From: Blastomussa wellsi
Lineage: Eukaryota > Cnidaria > Anthozoa > Scleractinia > Plerogyridae
Reading direction: 5' to 3'
NCBI GenBank assembly: GCA_947652115.1
Contig: OX393563.1
Span: forward strand, 29,995,205 to 30,059,204
DNA length: 64,000 bases
Shown: piece after piece, positions 36,944-48,900 of the stretch
How positions within the stretch are numbered: position 1 is the first letter of the stretch
How the letters are laid out: each line of letters starts with the position of its first letter
Notes under the pieces: generated by a model
What the model saw: only the letters and a program-made list of their open reading frames with translations
Told to the model about the DNA's origin: nothing
Databases searched by the model: none
Made by a program: the position numbers and the translations under genes

Positions 36944-39900
36944 ATGAGGAAGATAAACCTTGGAAAGCTACGATGCTCCACACATTCCTCCTCGAATGGT
37001 CATTCTCCAAGTGGCCCATCCACAAAGAATCAATCACAGGCTACGATTTCCAGTTTTTTCGTTAGAAAACCATGTTCAAGTGCGAAGGATTTAATTCACA
37101 ACAAAGCTGAAGGCAAATCATCATTTACAGTAAATGGAGAATCTAATGGTGTAAAAGCTGCTAAGGTAGGTGTGGTAGCTAAATAAGTAATTGGATACAA
37201 TGTTTTGGGGGCCTTGTTTGATCTTTATTATATGCCCACCGCCACTCCCCCCACCCCCCCCCCTCCCGTCGGCCCACGGCCCACACCCCAATGGAAGCAG
37301 TGGCCCCAGTGGGGTGTCCAACTGTTATGCATGTCCAGCTCTGAGTAAAAGTATTCGTTATTGACACAGCTATCTATAAATTCTTTTGATCTCACTTGAA
37401 TCAGTATAAAGAAGAAATTCAAGATTTGCTACAAGAATGCCATGCATCGATAACCACAATAAACCCACTGATGAGTCAGTGCTGGTCAAAGCAGAGAGTC
37501 TTAACAGTTGTGGTGGTGGGTGGGACTTGTGAATTAAGGCTACATAACATTTTATGTGTGGTAGGTGTAGTGGTCTAATGGTTGTTGCACTGGACTCCAG
37601 ATTGAATGGTCCAGAGTCAAGCCCCAGCTGATGTCAATGTGTTATGTTCGTGGGAAAGACACATTCTCACGATGCCGCTCTGGTCCCAGGACTATAAATG
37701 GCTAACCTGACAGAATGCTTGAGAGTAACCTGGGATGGACTAGTCGTCCTGGGTGCCCCAACTACTCAGATCCAAATAAAAAAATAAATATTTTGGAAGA
37801 TGGTAAAGTTCAATCACTGTGTGAAATTGTCACCATTGTGTCACTTCCAGCGCAGTTATAAAAAACAAATCAGGGTCCGAAATTGCAGGCCAAATGGTTG
37901 CCAATTCGACTAAAATTTCATCCGGGACAACTGAAAGCTCATGTTTAGTCGCCAAATGACGACTACATGCCTGTATTGATGATACATAATGGCCCTTTTT
38001 TGTGTCCCTGCAGAAAATTCTATTGAAATTTTAGATATTTGCTTTTTTAGCATTCAAAACAAGAAAATCAGTCATTTCATCCTTTTACTTTGCTTTGAAT
38101 TCAAAGTTTCTCTCACATTGTAAAACTTGGAAGTTTGACATCGCCCTATAATGATTTGCAAACCTTATAATACGTCATGTATGCCTATGAACTGTGTCTC
38201 TTATAATGCAATCTGGCGACTAAAACAATTTTTCTCTGACGGCTTACTCCCTGCCCTTCTCCTTCTACTTCAAAATTTCAGGAGAACCTTGTTATTTATT
38301 TATTTATTTATTTTATTATTTTTTACTTCAACCAGAGGCCTGCCAGTAATTTATCTCACTTTGAGGAAAATGATAACTGCAGGATACAGAATTCTAAAAA
38401 GCAAAGACTTAATCTGGATCAGTCAAGGCAGGATGAAGATCATTTGACGCTAACAAACAAGGAGACGTTAAGTTCTTCCACAATAGCTAAATTAAACTGT
38501 TTCAAAAATGACTTAAATTCAAAGGATACATTATCTGGTAATGTTGGTAAGAAGAATAGTGTGTATACAGTTTCTGAACACCAAGAAAATAACAAGTTGG
38601 ATAAAGATAACAATAGCAAGAGTCGTGATGGTCCTATCGATGTTGATGGTGACGATGTAGAAGAAATGGAGATTTACAGTAGCAGTCCACAGGAAAACTT
38701 CAATGTGACAAAATTTGCATGTGCTTCACGCCCTTCTGTGAAATCAGTCAGCAAGATCAAAGGTTTCATAGGCAAGAATGAGACAGAAGGTTCGAAATCC
38801 TTTAACTCCAGGAGCAAATCTGCATACACACCGCTGGAACTACAGTTTATTGAAGTGAAATCTAAATACTCTGACGTCATTCTACTTGTGGAGTGTGGAT
38901 ATAGGTACAGATTTTTTGGAGAGGATGCTGAGGTAATCCTTTAAGAATTAATGTTACCTGATGTAACTACAGCTTCCAGATGTAAATGTACATGTAGCTA
39001 ATTGAAATTTAGGCTAAGTTAGACTCAAGCCCATGCACGGCAGCTGCACTTAGTGTGACAAGGTCTTCACTTTATTCTTCTTCAAGTCAGACACCTCTTA
39101 GGGCACAGACAGTTGCTGCGGCATTTGAGCCATTAATAAATCTTCTTTAAACTTGTCAGAAAGAGATGAGCTTGGGTAAAGTGCCTTCAATAAGATGAGG
39201 TAAGGCATCAAGAACGCCCAGGCGGGGCAGGCACCGTGCCAAACAGGTGAAGCTGTACCTGCCCTTCTGCATGCGAATGGAACAGCATGTGAAGCCCTGA
39301 TGAAGCAACTTGGATATGCATCCAGGAAGCAATGTTTCTTACAACTGACATCTCAAGCTTTTTACATCAAGCTACGAGAAAAGTGCATGTATAACATGCT
39401 GCTAATTAGTGTAGTATTATGTAGACAGGGCATAAAATATTCTCTGTGGCATTGCTACCCCAATCATTGCAAAATGTAAATCTTCAGATCCTGAGTCGAC
39501 TTTGTGAATTGTTTCCTGCAGTCAAAATTGCTGGGCGACATACAACATGGTAGTAAAGTGGTTAGGTAGCAAAGTAATAATTATGAATGACATATATTAG
39601 CTTTTGTTTGGGCCACTTCACATATGGACTGTTTAATTTATATATAATTATCGTCTTTCACACTGTTCAGATTGCTGCTAAGGAGCTGAACATTGTGTGT
39701 CATATGGATCATAATTTTAACACAGCAAGTATACCTACACACAGACTCCATGTTCATGTCAAAAGGTAATTAAATCATTTAGGCTACGTTAAACATGAAC
39801 CCTGCCAAGGGCTTGAACATGTGCAAGCATTGGGGGTCAGTTAGTTTCTCCACTCTGTTACTCCTCCGTTCCTTTCTGGCATCTTCCCAAGGCTCACCTG

Positions 39901-42900
39901 TTCGTGATGATTTCAATTTTGAAAATGCACTTTAAACTTGGCCATTACTTAGACCCTGTGCAGGATACTGGTAACGTGGGAATCTCTAAATGGCAGCAAG
40001 TGACTTGATTACCTGCCTGGTCATTGGACAAGTAAGAATGTAAACTTAAGCTACTAGTCCCGGATGACTGGACAACACTTTTTCAAACCTCGGGTCAACC
40101 ATTTTAGATGGCTAGTGCATCAGACTCTGCCAGATGATCAAGCCTTGGCCACCTTGTTGTGCCACGGTTTTTGTGTCATACACTTCATCTTTCACACTGG
40201 TACAACCTGACAAAATGGTGGGCACAACCTGTTGGACTCTCACTCCAGGGAAAGTGTTCAGAGAACCAGGCTTTTAGCCAGATGACTGTCAAGGCGTCCT
40301 GTGGATGGCCAGTTTTTAAAGAAAATTGTTTTATTTTCCATATGTTGCTTTATAAATTGTTCATTTTAGCAGGCCCCATAGCGCATTTTGGACGGCCACT
40401 TTTCGAATCCTGGCTGAAAGCGTCTTGGGAACAGAAACTTAAAAAGTTCAGTCCTGTTAAGCCAATACAATTAAACTAAAGTCACTTCTGAGTCATACCG
40501 TCATGTTTTGCAGTCTACACTTGGGTCTCTTAGGCTTCTTCCATACTTGAAGTTTCTTTGCAGACATCTAATCCATTAAGTCACTAGAGATTATTTGCTC
40601 TCTTTAGGTTGGTTTGTAAAGGTTATAAAGTTGGAGTTGTGAAGCAAACAGAAACAGCTGCATTAAAAGCGGCTGGAGAAAACAAGAGCAAAGTTTTCAC
40701 CAGAGAGCTGCAAGCACTGTATACAAAGACGACATTAGTTGGTGAAGGTATCTTTTTGGGATCATGTGTACTTTAGGCACCTGCTGTGTGAGTATCGACC
40801 AATTAAATACCAATACTATCGGCCATGTACTGCGAGTCAGTTAATATGTCGGTTAACATGACAGCTGATATGTTAACCGATACTGGATACTGGTGTGTCA
40901 GCAGACATGTTGATCGACATATCTACCAATGTAAGACGGTCTGTCAGCCGATACTTGGTCGACATGTCAGTTGTCGGCACTTGTCAGTATATTGGTCAAC
41001 ACTCGGTTGATGCCTCGACCGTTTTGATATGATAAACTCTCAGCAGTATATCAGTCAACTATCGGTGGTATATTGTATTTTGTTAACTTTCTGTTTTACA
41101 TGTGAATCGGCCATATCCTCTGTTTAACACGGTTGCCCTAAGCGATTTCAAATAAATTATCATTCAAATGGCGGTCAGTGTAGTGGGCAATGCAAACGAG
41201 AAAAAAAAACGTAGAATGCTATAACTCAGTAATAATAGTGATGGTAGAGAATCAGTCAAGTGTTGGTAGAGTATCGTCTGAATGATGGTGGCTTATCGAT
41301 CAACATGTCAGCTGGCATATTGACTTACACTACTGCTGAATTGTCTGCCGATATATACTTCAAAGTAGGCCTTTACACAAATATCTGGATATTTTTTGAG
41401 ATATTTAGAAGTTTATGAAATATTTAGAAAGTGTTAAGATATTTAGAAAATTTTGAGATATTAAGAAAAATTTATAGCTTTTTTTGGCTGTTTTCCAGCT
41501 TTTCCTTGCTGTTTTCTTGATAGATAGAATACTCAGTTCTCACACACTGAATACCATTTATCTGCCCCAGACAATGCAACAGCACTTTATTGACAAGATT
41601 TCTATCAACATCACGATAACAGAATCTGAGTCAACAACGGGAAAAACTACCTAACAAAATGTTGATACACTTCTATGCACTTTAGACAAGAACTCACTAA
41701 GGGGTGGGAGGGTGGGAAAACTGTTGCACTGTCCGTCAAGAAAAGAAAAACTGAATCATGTGACCAAGTGTGAAACCAACATCCTGGCTCGTACACAGGT
41801 CCCCATTCAGTGTGAGAGAACTTCGTTTCCTGCCTCTTTCGCAAGCTCAGATGGCAGGAAAAACATTTCTATCATTCTATGCTAGAAATAATCTAGTTCA
41901 GCGGTTTCCCACTTGAAGAATGTATTCCATATCGCTTAAGCAACCATTTTCCAGTAAAAGTTGCTTTATGTCCATAATACTAGTGTAGACAATATCTGAC
42001 ATACTTTTCAGCTCCTGCTGGGGAAAATTTTGGCCTAAGGAATTCATTATTTTGAGATGTTTAGAGGATTTTTCAGGTATTTAGAAAAATGTTTTGGGAT
42101 ATTTAGACATTTTTTTTATGTGATATTTTTGTAAAGGTCAACTTCAAAGTAGGCATCACCTATGGAATAGTAAAAGCTGTGAAATGTTGAATTGTATTTT
42201 TGTGAGCTGATTGCTATGACCAGAATAACTGATGGCATAACCAAGTAACCAGGCAAGCATAACTCTGGTGGTCGCTGGCTTGTCTTTAAACCCCTGATGT
42301 CGATCTCCTGCATTGGCCTTAATTTTACAATTTTAAGATATGAAGACAGCAGAAGATTTGGATGAAGTAGATTCTGTAGAGATGGGGAGTGGATATCTTA
42401 TGTGTCTCGTTGAAGTTGATACACAGGACTCAAAGACATTGTCAAGTAGTGACAAGAAAATCTTTGGTTTAGTGGTAAGCTCTCTCTATATTTTATAATC
42501 CCAACTGGGATAAGCATTCTGATAATAATATTATTATGCCCTCTCAATCATGCAATAATTTACATATTTTTAGCACTACTGATGGTATGATCCCTGGGGA
42601 CACAAGACAAAAATGCTGTGGTACTAACAACTGACACCTCCATAATGCCTATAAAATGTAAAACTCCAAAGCACCTCAACTCAATTTCAATTTCAAAATG
42701 CTAATCTTAAACTTACCAGTTAACCCATAAAAATGCTTCCTTGGACACAAGTAGTACCTCTTCTCCCTTCAAAAAAGATAGATAACAAAAAAAAACTCGA
42801 GGTGGGTTTATTTTTTGCAGGCTGTTCAACCCTCCACTGGTGATCTCATCTATGATGAATTTGAAGATGGACCAAGTTACACGGAGCTGGAATCTCATTT

Positions 42901-45900
42901 TGAGCACATCAGCCCAGAGGAATTACTTCTTCCAGAATCCCTAACTGTACGAACAGAAAACTTTATCAGGGATTATGTTACAAGGGTTCAAAGGTTTGCC
43001 TTTCATTGTTTAACAGAGATTTTACAATCTCCAAGTTTCTCCTTTTGAAAAATGTTAGATTTATATTTCAACAAAATATTGACACATGACTTGTCATATA
43101 ACATATTTCTCAAAAATATGTGCAAATCTAAAATGTCACAATGCTGTCTACATACTTTCATGTAAACACATCTATTAGCCAATGAGAGAACTTGCACATA
43201 CCGTAAAATTCCAGTTATTAGCCCCCCTGCTTATAAGCCCGCTCCGGTTATATTTTCCTTGTTTTCTTAAGATTGAGTACTCTCACAGAACACTGTACTA
43301 CGTCAGACAAAATTAGGAAAGATTGCAGAACAGTTACTTTTAATTATAATACTGTCCATCCTGATATTAAAATCTTGTTAAACGTCATTAGAGCAAATTT
43401 TCAATGTTTTACTGTGGAAAGCGTTACTGTGCATAACATGTCATCTACAGGCATCAATATAACGATTAAGGTGATTCCTCGGTATTGCATTGCACATCTT
43501 TACTGCGCAGAATTTTACGTGCAATTAGCGCACGCAGCATACGCACATGAACAATATGGCTCATGAGCGAGATAAATCTTTTTTCTCGTAAACAAGCACG
43601 GTGACCCGTTTTGTGTCAGTATCATTTAAATTTGTCTGATTTTTGCCATAAATAATCATTTAAATTGTTCCATATAATTGAGAATTATTAGCTATCAGGT
43701 TTTTTGCCAAGTATTCGGTTAATAATCTGTCCTTTTAGCTACTGCAAAATTTACCGTGAAACGATAAAATAGCGCTCATGATTAGCATAAATGGGGTAAG
43801 ATTGGCCCATCATATCTCTTTTGTGAGCTCAGTGACCTACCTTTTCTATTGTATTTTTCGAAACAGTGCTTGGAAGGGAACATTCAGGGAAAAAAAAAAA
43901 TCGTTGGATAACTTTCATTTCTAAGGAATCACCTTAAAGAGCTCTGTTAGTGAACATGATTTATGGAGATGGTCCATACAATGCACTCTGTGCCTCATAT
44001 TTCCATCAACACTGCTGTGGTTCATTTCAAAACATATTTTCTTATTCTGCTTTAAGCTCCCCAGCAGTCCCCCCGGATATATAAGCCCCTCTGTTTATAA
44101 CCCCAAACAAAATCACTTTCGAAGTTGTATAAGCCCAGGGCTTATAACAGGAATTTAGCAGTATATTTCAGCAAAGATCGTCATCTTGACTTTTGTTCCT
44201 CTTGTTGACAAATTGGGCCAAACAGTCTTTGCTCAGTTTCCCTCCATGCTTCTTAGTCTCTTCTCACACGTCAAGCCCTAGTGTCAAACCAGCCTTTGAA
44301 TCCATACGCCACCCTTTCCCTCTCTACTGTTATTGTCCATGTCCCTTTAGGCCCGTCTCTTTGGTGTTTGCCTCCTGGAATCCAAGTGCTTGCTATTTCA
44401 AGGTTTTCATTTGCATTCATCCTCAGCACATCTGCCATCAACTACCAACACACGTATTATGGGTATGTAACATGATTTAATTTCATATTTTGCAGACCAG
44501 AGGACAGTATCAGACTTGAAAGAATGCCTTGTCAACTGTTTGATGACTCGGCAACCCTGAACCATATCACTGAATTCTATGAAGATCAGAAGCCTGTGAG
44601 AAATGAGGAAATATGCAAAGTGCACATCACAAGAGACTCATATGAGCAAGAAAAATGCTCAGCCTTGGAAATAATCCTCAAGTTACCCAAATCAGTGCAG
44701 ACATGTCTTTCAGCACTTATCCGCTACCTCAAAGACTTCAAGCTAGAAAAAATTCTCAGATTAACAAGGTAAATTAAAAAGCAAACACTTTAGCCGACCT
44801 GGTGCATAGCTTCTTGTGCCAAACTCACTGTGAGAATAAAGTATCTTGCCCAAGAACACAACACAGTGTTCCTGGCCAGGGCTCATACTTGAACCTTTCA
44901 ATCCCGAGTCCAGTGCAATAACCATTAAGCCACTGTATCTCTCACCAGATTAGACATATGAGATAAGAACAGTGAAATGTTTTTTTCAACTTCAAACTTC
45001 AACTTCAACTTTACGTGCTTGTTCAAAAAATATCCACTGATACCACTTGCATGGAAGGTTTTTCGGTTGAGGCCCCTCTGGAAATTCCAGTTTGTATTCA
45101 AACTTAAAATCCATTTTGAAACCTTTGGCTTGGCTGACTCCCCCCCCCCCCCCCCACCCCACCCTTAAAATCTTCAGCAACTTTCCTTGGAGTAGGTACA
45201 TGACTGTATGGAAATTATTCCCTGCAACAGCATGATCCACCCTCTCTAATGTGCACCTCTTTTATAAAGCCATATGATGCACCTCTTTAAAGAGATATGA
45301 TGCAAACATTATTAAGATTAATATTATCCTTTATTTTCAGTAACCTTTCTAGGTTCTCCATTCAAAAAAAATGTGTGAAATTAAGTGGGCAGACTCTGAG
45401 GAACTTAGAAATATTCAAGAACCAGGTACCTAAAATACAGATTTTATAGAGTGCTACTCTGTGGGGGGAAAATAAGTAATAACTATTTCCAAATTTTGTT
45501 CCCTGCCACAGTAATCTTATTTTTCTACCTTGTGTTACATTAGGATAAAATTTATTGTAAGCAAAAGATCACAGCCCGTGAATAATACATGGTCCAAAGA
45601 AATATGACAACATTTTGGTGTAGACAGAGCTCACTATCAGGCGTTGATTCCACTGGTTGTATAGTTTCTAGTTGATAGTAAAATCACAGCAGTGTATTGG
45701 AGCAGTGTCATACTAAATTATAGCTTCTGTAAAAACCAGCTCAGTTTTTTCTGGAATTTCTTTGCATTTGTGTTCAGTTACATTGTGTATAGATTGCATT
45801 CCCTGGCAGTTTTATCATTAATTTTAATATTATATTATTTACAGACTAACGGAAGTGAAAAATCTTCCTTATTCTGGATCATTAACCACACCACGACAGC

Positions 45901-48900
45901 CTTTGGCCGAAGGCTTTTAAAGAAATGGATTTCACAGCCATTATGTGATGTCAGGTACAACATTTTGCCTGTGAATATTGATATTGGGCACTCCAGCTTT
46001 CCATTCATCCCATCCTACTACTCTCTAAAGGTGGCCTTCTTTCCTCTCAGAACTGGTTAACTCGAGAAATTAGTTGACGTTTTGGAAGTTGGAAAAAGGT
46101 TTTACCAGGGCTCGACACTAACGGTGGCCAACTAGCCACAGACTAGTAGAAATTCAGTTTTGGCTAGTAGGTTTTCTATTTCCACTAGCCACTTTGGCTA
46201 GTAAACAAAATGAAATTGGCCGAAGAAGCTTCTGTCTTTCCTCAAGCAAGACAAACAGTTTGCTCGAAAACAAGGTAAGAATTTCATTTCATTTCATTCA
46301 CCGGGCCATGTGCCACAAAAGTTGTTGATTTATTATTGGAACTGGATTATTACTTTAAGTTATGAACTCAAGAGAATTGTCTGCATTGTAGTTTCAAGCC
46401 TTGCTAGTAATTCTGCTGTTTTGCCAACATCAACACACGCTGGACTAGTACATTTTTGTTTTGGCAAGTAACATCTAAGTTATCACTAGCCACTAGGCTA
46501 GTAAGTTGAAAAGTTGGTGTCGAGCCCTGTTTACAGAGATGAGTTGCTGCCTTCATGCCCAACCATCAACCAGGGCGCTGTTTTCTCTGACCCCTCCTGC
46601 AGACAAATCTGGCATAGTTGAACCTGTCACTGGCGCACAAAGCTCCTGCCAGCACAGCTCTGGGGGTCGCAAGGGCACAGCAACAGGGCAAAGAAATAGC
46701 CATATACCTGTGCATGTATATTAACAGGAAAATCTCTTTGCCAGAGAGATTGATAGAAGACTAGATGCTGTCTCAGAGCTGTGCAGTCCCTTTGCCTCGT
46801 GTTTATCATCATTAAAGGGCCTCTTGACTCAGCTACCTGACTTGGAACGAGGATTATGCACCATTTACCATAAGAAGGTTAGTTGCATGTTCCTCTTTGC
46901 CAAATCCTTTTTACTAGCGAGCCTTTTAGTGCTGTTCATAAAATTCCTCATAGTATTTACCAGACTTAATTTCCAACGATTTTTCCTTGACCCCATCTAC
47001 AGTGGTATGCATGTCCCCTCTCTTTACATGCATTACAGGCCTAGTATTTTATACCATCGGCACGCAATGCGTACAAATGGCTACTGCATCACAGGTCCGC
47101 ACTGCATGCAAATAGGGTGCATAGCTACAAAGTGCTATGCATGCATTGCACCCTATGCACACATTGCTTATAATATTGGATCAATAATTGCAGGGTCTCC
47201 TACAATACTATTATAAATGTTTTGAGCATCTTGGAGTCTTTCGGAAAATGCAGGATTCTTATGCCAGCTGAAGGTTGTTTGTGTTTGTTACAGTGCACAC
47301 CAGCAGAGTTTGTAGCAATAGTGAAATCCCTGGTAAAGCTCACTAAACACCTTCAGTCAAACAAGGACATAGCTACAGGCAAAATGGAATCGCCATTACT
47401 GAGGAATGTCTTCACTGAGGTACAGAAAATTTATTCTTGTGTAAAGTTTTATATGGCTTGATACATTGAATCATAATTTGTACAGCGTTGTCAGTAGGTT
47501 GCTATTTCCATTTCATTTCTCCAATATCATGCTCAGAAACTGGCCTACTAACATTCAGAGTAGCCAGCGCAGTATTCGGAATAGTCGGTGAAATGCGCCA
47601 GTTGCCGGCTTATTTTGACAACCCTTTTTGTATATAGCCAGATTCATTCAATTCCACTGGCTTATTGCCGTGCTGGCAATACACTGTTAGAAGTTCTATT
47701 ACACCTGTTTTTTGCACACATCATGACACATTTGCACTCTAAATGAAATCTTGTTTAAAACAGTGAAAGGGGATTATTTGCTGTTAAAAGTTACCTCCTA
47801 TCTTTTTACAGGTCTGTGTATAATTTCTTGTGACACTGAACAAGGGGGTGGGGCAGGGAGATTGGCAGAGTGGAGAATTTATATAACATGTTTTAAATAA
47901 ATCTTGTCTGGATATTAGAAAATTAGGGTGGCTTTAGAATTGTCAGGAATTGTACAGTAGGTATTATTTTAAAAGCCTACAAACATTGTTTTATTCTTTT
48001 AGGTTCCAAACTATCTGGATGATGTTGGAGATTATCTAAAACTGATTGATGAAAAGGCTGCCAAGTAAACTAACACATTTTGCATTTACGTGGCATTATA
48101 TTGCTTTGCATTGCACTGTATAGTGTTGTATTGTTAAGGTTTTGTTTAATTGGAATGTGTTCGCTAGATCTTAAAAGGGCCAGGGATACTTTAATTTAGA
48201 AGTTGTCTTGCCATGGGCTCTATGCAAGGCGTTTGAAGCCATGGTGATGCAAATTAATTGACATTTTTCACAATTCTGTAACCCTTTAGGGAAGGTGATA
48301 AAACGAAGTTGTTTTGTGACCAGACAAAGTTCCCTGACATAATGAAATGTAACCAGGTGAGCAGAATAATAAGATTTCTATATTCTGTAGAGGTTGTTAA
48401 AAAGATGTTTATTATGTCTGTGCAGTCATCTAACGTATATTTTCCTATCTTGAAACATTTCTTACCCAGATTTCACATCCACATACGTTCTTAGAATGAT
48501 CTTAAATTTTGGCCGTTTTTAGTCTCAACGTTATTAGCTTTGGACATGAACAGCTTCTCAGATTTGTTTTGTTGTTTGTACTGTTGACGAAATGAGCTTG
48601 TTTTTTGTTATTGTTGATGTTCCTGACTAAAGTCGTTTTATCGTAATTCAAGATATGTGTAACATATTATCAAGGCAATGGACAAACTTTTCATGGTAGT
48701 AAAATCACGAAATTTAAGTAAGTTTACTGAGATACGACGTTTTCGCAAAATCGCGAAGTTAATTAAGTGTCGCAAAATATACGACCTCCAAAATCGAAAA
48801 ATAAACGTGTTGCCAAGATTTTATGTAATAAAGTCGGTATATGTTTTGTTTCTCTACAAATTAGGAAATCGAAAGGATTCTAGCAGACTTAAAAAGCCAT

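Noticed and set aside
43273..43566. Plus-strand open frame of 97 codons
   Set aside because: It lies wholly inside the MITE at 43199-44163 and resembles no transposase or host protein I know.
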